A stretch of 64,000 bases of DNA. Origin: Balanoglossus misakiensis (Eukaryota; Hemichordata). Of this stretch, positions 59,894-64,000 are shown piece by piece. The stretch's first letter is position 1, and each line of letters starts with the position of its first letter. The notes beneath the pieces are model-generated. The model was not told where the DNA came from, searched no databases, and was given only the letters and a program-made list of their open reading frames with translations. The translations under genes were made by a program, and so were the position numbers. The DNA is taken from NCBI GenBank assembly GCA_040954595.2, contig CM082595.2, forward strand, positions 7,378,001 through 7,442,000. Direction: 5' to 3'.

Positions 59894-61011
59894 AATTCTT
59901 CTTATTCTTCTTCTTCTTCTTCTCCAAAAATCGGCCAGGTAGATCTGGAAAACGGCAGCACCTAGGGGGCTGAAACTTGGTAGGGTGATAGGGGCCAATG
60001 AGTAGACGTGCAGTGGCTCGTGAATATTTAATTAGTCACGTGACCTGGCGGCCATATTGGATTTCCTGAAAATCGTTAAACAAGTCCTTCTCAAAAACTA
60101 CTGGGCCAATCGAGTTCAAATTTGGTGTGCAGGTAGTCTACCTTCTGTCCATCATTTTACCCTATTGAAATCATGACGTCACACTTACCATTTTTTTGCT
60201 ACAATTGTTTTTCTGAAAAACTACTTAAAACTTTAAAAATCTTCTTCTCCAGAACCAGCGGTTACCGAGTCTCGGGATTTGGGATATGTGGTCACCTAAC
60301 CTATGTCTATCAAGTTTGCGAAGCGCACTGTGATTGGTCGATCATTATGGCGGCCATGTTGGATTTTCGGAAAACCATTGAAAAGTGATAATTCCGTTTT
60401 GTAGCCAAAATGTTGACAGCATGGAAATTCTTTTATTGGATATGAGTCATCATATGACCGGAAGTTGTAACAATTTTTCAGGGCAATTTTCACATGACCT
60501 TTGACCCAGTTCTAAAACAACTAATTATATATGCATATTCCCCATACCTCCTCTTGTCAAAGCACCACAGTCATGAATTTTGTGGACATGGGTACCCATG
60601 CTGCCAGGACATGACACAAATATTTTGGTAATTTTGACAATGACCTTTGACCTATTTCTGAAACATCATTTTTCTGCATATCTAATTCCATGCTACCCAA
60701 TAGGGCTAGAGGTCTGGTATTGGTTGGACATGGCCCACTCTGGGGTCAAAATTTTATGCCCTAATTTTGGGTGACCTTGGATGACCTTTGATATACTTTC
60801 CCATATCTCAGCATCCACAGCAGTTAGAGCCCTGGCTTTTATGGGGATTGAGCACATAATGGAGTCTTACACAAGACCTCATTAATTATGTGCATACCTA
60901 ATTGCAGGCGAACCAATAGGGCTAGGGGTCTGTTTTTTTGTTGGATCTAGACTAGTATGGGGTCCAATTTTTTTGCCCAAATTTGGGGTGACCTCAGGTG
61001 ACCTTTGACCT
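59222..61011 (-). promoter_or_regulatory. Array of five DR1 motifs in E3/E4
   Basis: On the plus strand TGACCTTTGACCT occurs exactly at 59222, 59494, 59731, 60641 and 60999, with a one-base variant at 60495. Same element-borne motif as in E1/E2. Confidence 0.6.
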
Positions 61012-61627
61012 ACTTTCCCATATCTTGGTATCCCCAGCAGATACAGCCGTGGCATTTGCTGGTCACCATGGGAACCGCTTGTGCCCCGCCAACGCTGCTT
61101 GCAGCTTTAATTTAACATTGCTTTTGGGTGGGGTTTTTTCACGTGAAATACCGGGCCAAATTTGTCAACACTTCCGGTCTGTAAAATCTGTGCATACTGC
61201 ATGAGGCCTTGTTTGCAAGTTTTGTAATACTTGTGATTGGAAACAAGTCATTTCCAGTGAGTGCTACAAAATGGCAGGAATTTGCCCATTCGTTGATTTG
61301 TAATTATATCTCCGACAGTACCAGGATACAAGTTTTATTCACGAATTTTTGCTGCAGCGACGCAGAGTGTCTCATATATGGTTGTTGTGTGAAATTTGAA
61401 TGTGTGTAGTTTTGATGAAATATTTTATTAAAGAAATCTTCTCTGTAATCACTTGATACTTTGAAATGTTATGTGCCTGGGTGTGATTTGAATCAGATGT
61501 TGAAATTACTATACAAGCTGCAATAATGGTAATTTGAGGGAGGTGTTGCCATTTTTGGTCAAAAATCTTCTTATAATCCACATGTGAGATAACCTTGAAA
61601 TGTGGTATTAAACTTAATTTTAAATTT

Positions 61628-61631
61628 AAAT

Positions 61632-61682
<51 letters not shown>

Positions 61683-61684
61683 TT
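61628..61684. repeat. (TTTA)n microsatellite
   Basis: About fourteen TTTA units. Confidence 0.97.
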
Positions 61685-61933
61685 CACGAACCAACAGGTT
61701 GCCCCAATAACAGGTTCATTTAAAATAAAAGACTGTACATAATAAAAAAGGATTAATAAAAAAAAGCTCAATAACAACAGACAAACAAATAAACGTAATG
61801 ACAAGACATTGACGCAAAAACATTTATTTGAAAAATCGCGTTAAGGACACAGTGGTCCCATAGAGGGATTACACACAAAAAAGTGTACACCGGTGTACTT
61901 GGCCTTATCACATGAACTGGCCCTGATCACCAG

Positions 61934-62047
61934 TCGTGGTTTTCGCGGAAGCGTACAACTTCTCGCCTGTGGCTCGAAGTTGCACTGCTCGCGAAAACCA
62001 CTCGTATACGATGACGTCAAACAAAGAAAGATATCATGGGATTATAT
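61934..62047. mobile_element. Foldback element family F, left arm truncated
   Basis: Has the centre and complete right arm of the 63321-63479 palindrome, including CGTATACGATGACGTCA and the end 'atgggattatatgtaa'. The left arm stops at TCGTGGTTTTCGCGG. The 25-nt or so preceding it ('tatcacatgaactggccc') also occurs alone at 62580-62610. Confidence 0.75.
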
Positions 62048-62649
62048 GTAAATATACAGACAGACAGACAGACGCACACATAGCGAGAGATCAATGGGCA
62101 AGCACTGACTGACCCATAAGCTGCCAATTATACTGTACACTAAATAGAACAGCTGGCCTCTTTAAAACTTAGCCAGTTATGTAATCATTCAGGAATTTCC
62201 TGTGTATATAAACAACTCAATAAAGAAATACACACCACTTCGCAAAGCAATCTGACCAGTAGTTCTTGAGTTACTGAGTTTTGACCAAATTCACATTTTT
62301 CCAGCCAATTTGCATATTTTTTGGCAATGACAACTTCATTTGAACAAACTCCCATCTACAGCCCAGCCTGCATCTGCACACCAAATATCAAGGTGATACA
62401 CGCAGCGGTTTTCAAGTTTTTGATGTGGACGGACATACAGACATACATCCATCCATAAATCCATACATACAGACGCAACCGATCCCATAAGGTCCCATGG
62501 TACATACCAATGGGACCTAAAAAATCATTCAGAAAAAAGGAGTTTGTATAAAGCATGTCGAAAACTGGTATATTTGTAGTTATCACATGAACTGGCCCTG
62601 ATCACCACCTGTGTGACGTAGACCAGGACAGATCAAAAATCCTGATCAC

Positions 62650-63130
62650 CCCTGTGTTACGTCATCAACCGGAACTATTTCCACCGATTCGCCGTAGCTT
62701 TGTTGTCAAACAGAAACAGTACGTGTAGCGCGCGGCATTTACAATACAGAAATGAAATAAAAAAATTACGGTTCCATGACAATAACGCTTTGTAAGCTCA
62801 AAACAGAAAGGTGGAATTTGGAAAGAAGACAGTCGACGCAACGATCATGGACGATCGTGGCTGTCAAAGTTTTGGGTCAGGTGTACATAGCCTAGGCTAG
62901 GCGCAAGTCCGGTACGTTCCGAGTCGAATCAGCGTGGGGAATTGTTTCGAGCCAGTTCAGCGTGACGACTGAACCTCTCTATTGCACCGGTCAACGAAAT
63001 GTATAAGACGTGGCAACAGGTTGCAGTAAAATTGTTAGAGAATCGATTACATTTGTGTAAGGCCGAACTTCGAGCGAACGGAACTCAACGGGACGACTTG
63101 TTGGGAGATTTTATGAATGATCAGCGATAG
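62650..63130 (+). CDS. Candidate promoter and first coding exon
   Basis: CpG-richer stretch followed by an ATG at 62999 that opens MYKTWQQVAVKLLENRLHLC, then KAELRANGTQRDDLL, stopping at 63128. The sequence looks like an amphipathic helix and may be a genuine N-terminus. The frame runs into the palindrome at 63100-63191, which supplies its last ten codons and stop, so a real exon here may have been broken by the insertion. No donor site found; family unknown. Confidence 0.22.
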
Positions 63131-63191
63131 TTCACCATTTGCGTATATGCAAATGATGAACTATCGCTGATCATTCATAAAATCTCCCAAC
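63100..63191. mobile_element. 92-bp near-perfect palindrome
   Basis: Arms of about 46 bp beginning GTTGGGAGATTTTATGAATG are mirrored with only two mismatches around a GTATATGC centre. It is a hairpin MITE or an inverted duplication; no coding role of its own. Confidence 0.85.
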
Positions 63192-63320
63192 ATATATCTC
63201 CTGGGGGACATAATCCCGCTCAGTAAAATACGACACCGCTCCAAAATGGTTGCAAGGTACTGAATTGTTTTAGTCCTGCCTCTTCTAACGAAAAATAAGA
63301 AGACTGTTCATGTGATAAAT

Positions 63321-63479
63321 ATATAATCCCATGATATCTTTCTTTGTTTAACGTCATCGTATACTCGTGGTTTTCGCGGAAGCGTACAACTTCTCGCCTG
63401 CGGCTCGAAGTTGCACTGCTCCGCGAAAACCACTCGTATACGATGACGTCAAACAAAGAAAGATATCATGGGATTATAT
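63321..63479. mobile_element. Foldback element family F, complete copy (159 bp)
   Basis: A near-perfect palindrome. Outer arms ATATAATCCCATGATATC, then TTTCTTTGTTT, GACGTCATCGTATAC and GTGGTTTTCGCGG are mirrored around a centre CTTCTCGCCTGCGGCTCGAAG-like loop. Other copies: 20162-20245 (one arm) and 61934-62047 (left-truncated). Contains the CRE word TGACGTCA in one arm and a one-base variant in the other. Confidence 0.85.
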
Positions 63480-64000
63480 GTAATTACCAAATATATCAAC
63501 ATTTTCCTAGTGACAGATAGAATTAAAATAAGTCTTGGATCGCGATGAAAATGAGTGTTTCATGACATTCGTACGTGATGATACTATTCTAAAAAGATTA
63601 GTCCGTCGCGAAGTAAAAACAGGAATGTTAAAATTGATTTGTGCAAGCACATCAGGTACTCTGTAATAAGATTGCTGGATTTTAAAAAAGAAACATTGTG
63701 TCTAAGAATTTATGCCTGTCCTGAAGTGTAGGCAGGCGGAATTTATAATATAAATTATTATACATATTGTCCCTTGAATAAGCCACTGATGAACGCAAGC
63801 AGAGATAGGATGGTCTCAGGATGATCTACCTGACCTTTGATCAAATAACGACATAATCTATCATATTGTAGTTTACAACAGTTTTTGTTTAAAAAGTCTT
63901 CCAAAGGTCAAACTTCAAAAATGCATGTGTCTAGTTTTGAAGTTTGGTGTGTAGGTCCCGTGGATTGTAAGTCAAGTTTCCTCAAATGGTGACTACGTTT
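63480..64000. other. No gene recognised
   Basis: AT-rich end of the window without supported features. Confidence 0.35.

Larger units (their letters stand above)
58358..61108 (-). mobile_element. E3: outer Helitron2/Helentron-like element (interrupted)
   Basis: Read on the minus strand. 5' mini-hairpin GCTGCAAGCAGC (61094-61105), spacer GTTGGC, tag GGGGCACAAGC (61077-61087). The 3' hairpin uses the same tag (58361-58389) and ends CTAA. The interior carries DR1 words at 60641 and 60999, near-matches at 60495 and 60781, and promoter-like 'gtgattggtcg...atggcggccat' blocks. A (GAA)n tract (about 59893-59921) precedes the 3' spacer, where E4 is inserted. It is the closest relative of E2 by tag sequence. 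No coding capacity. Confidence 0.72.

Overview
The window is AT-rich nuclear DNA from an animal, probably a marine invertebrate. A deuterostome such as a hemichordate or lancelet is my best guess, made from the style of the proteins; it is inference, not proof. Genes are sparse, introns and 5' UTR introns are suggested, poly(A) signals are AATAAA, and long tetranucleotide microsatellites and many short non-coding mobile elements fill the rest. There are no operons, CRISPR arrays, rRNAs or tRNAs that I can support.

Three full-length protein genes are clear, and each has an uninterrupted reading frame. (1) 12645-13925 (-) is a secreted protein made of three copies of a domain of about 115-125 residues (YGGVVY / VRLWAP / DGWGGE motifs), possibly a lectin-like or innate-immune protein. 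A splice acceptor precedes its ATG, and a CpG-rich first-exon candidate lies at about 18.4 kb. (2) 24988-26658 (+) is a medium-chain acyl-CoA synthetase of the ACSF2 type, intronless in its coding part and without an obvious mitochondrial leader. (3) 44842-45945 (-) is an intronless class A (rhodopsin-type) peptide-receptor-like GPCR. Single candidate exons with both splice sites, or an acceptor plus stop and poly(A) signal, are seen at 1800-1903 (-), 36849-36989 (+), 47772-47840 and its 1017-bp-distant duplicate 48788-48856 (-), 55918-56070 (+) and 56711-56883 (-). A CpG-rich, YY1-motif-bearing promoter or first exon sits at about 50.64-50.99 kb (+).

The repeat landscape is the most informative part. 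0-24 kb: TTAA-flanked MITEs at 4.5 and 5.1 kb, microsatellites, and a hAT-like dispersed family (0.95, 23.0 and 48.5 kb). 27-43 kb: inverted-repeat elements, tandem duplications, and a 733-bp TTAA-flanked element at 42.3 kb. 51.8-54.9 kb and 58.4-61.1 kb: two nests, each with one non-autonomous Helitron2/Helentron-like element inside another, four elements in all. 61.9-63.5 kb: long perfect or near-perfect foldback elements.

The four nested elements share one layout: a 5' mini-hairpin (GCTGCAAGCAGC), a 6-7 nt spacer, a 10-12 nt tag, tandem repeats of about 215-240 bp, an A-rich microsatellite, a spacer of about 16-25 nt, and a 3' hairpin built from the same tag, ending CTAA. The tag differs between elements but always matches between the two ends of one element. 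Both inner copies sit exactly at the microsatellite/spacer boundary of the outer copy. The internal repeats carry twelve exact AGGTCAAAGGTCA (DR1 nuclear-receptor) motifs. This self-matching end code, targeted self-nesting and response-element cargo is what I consider the most interesting system here.
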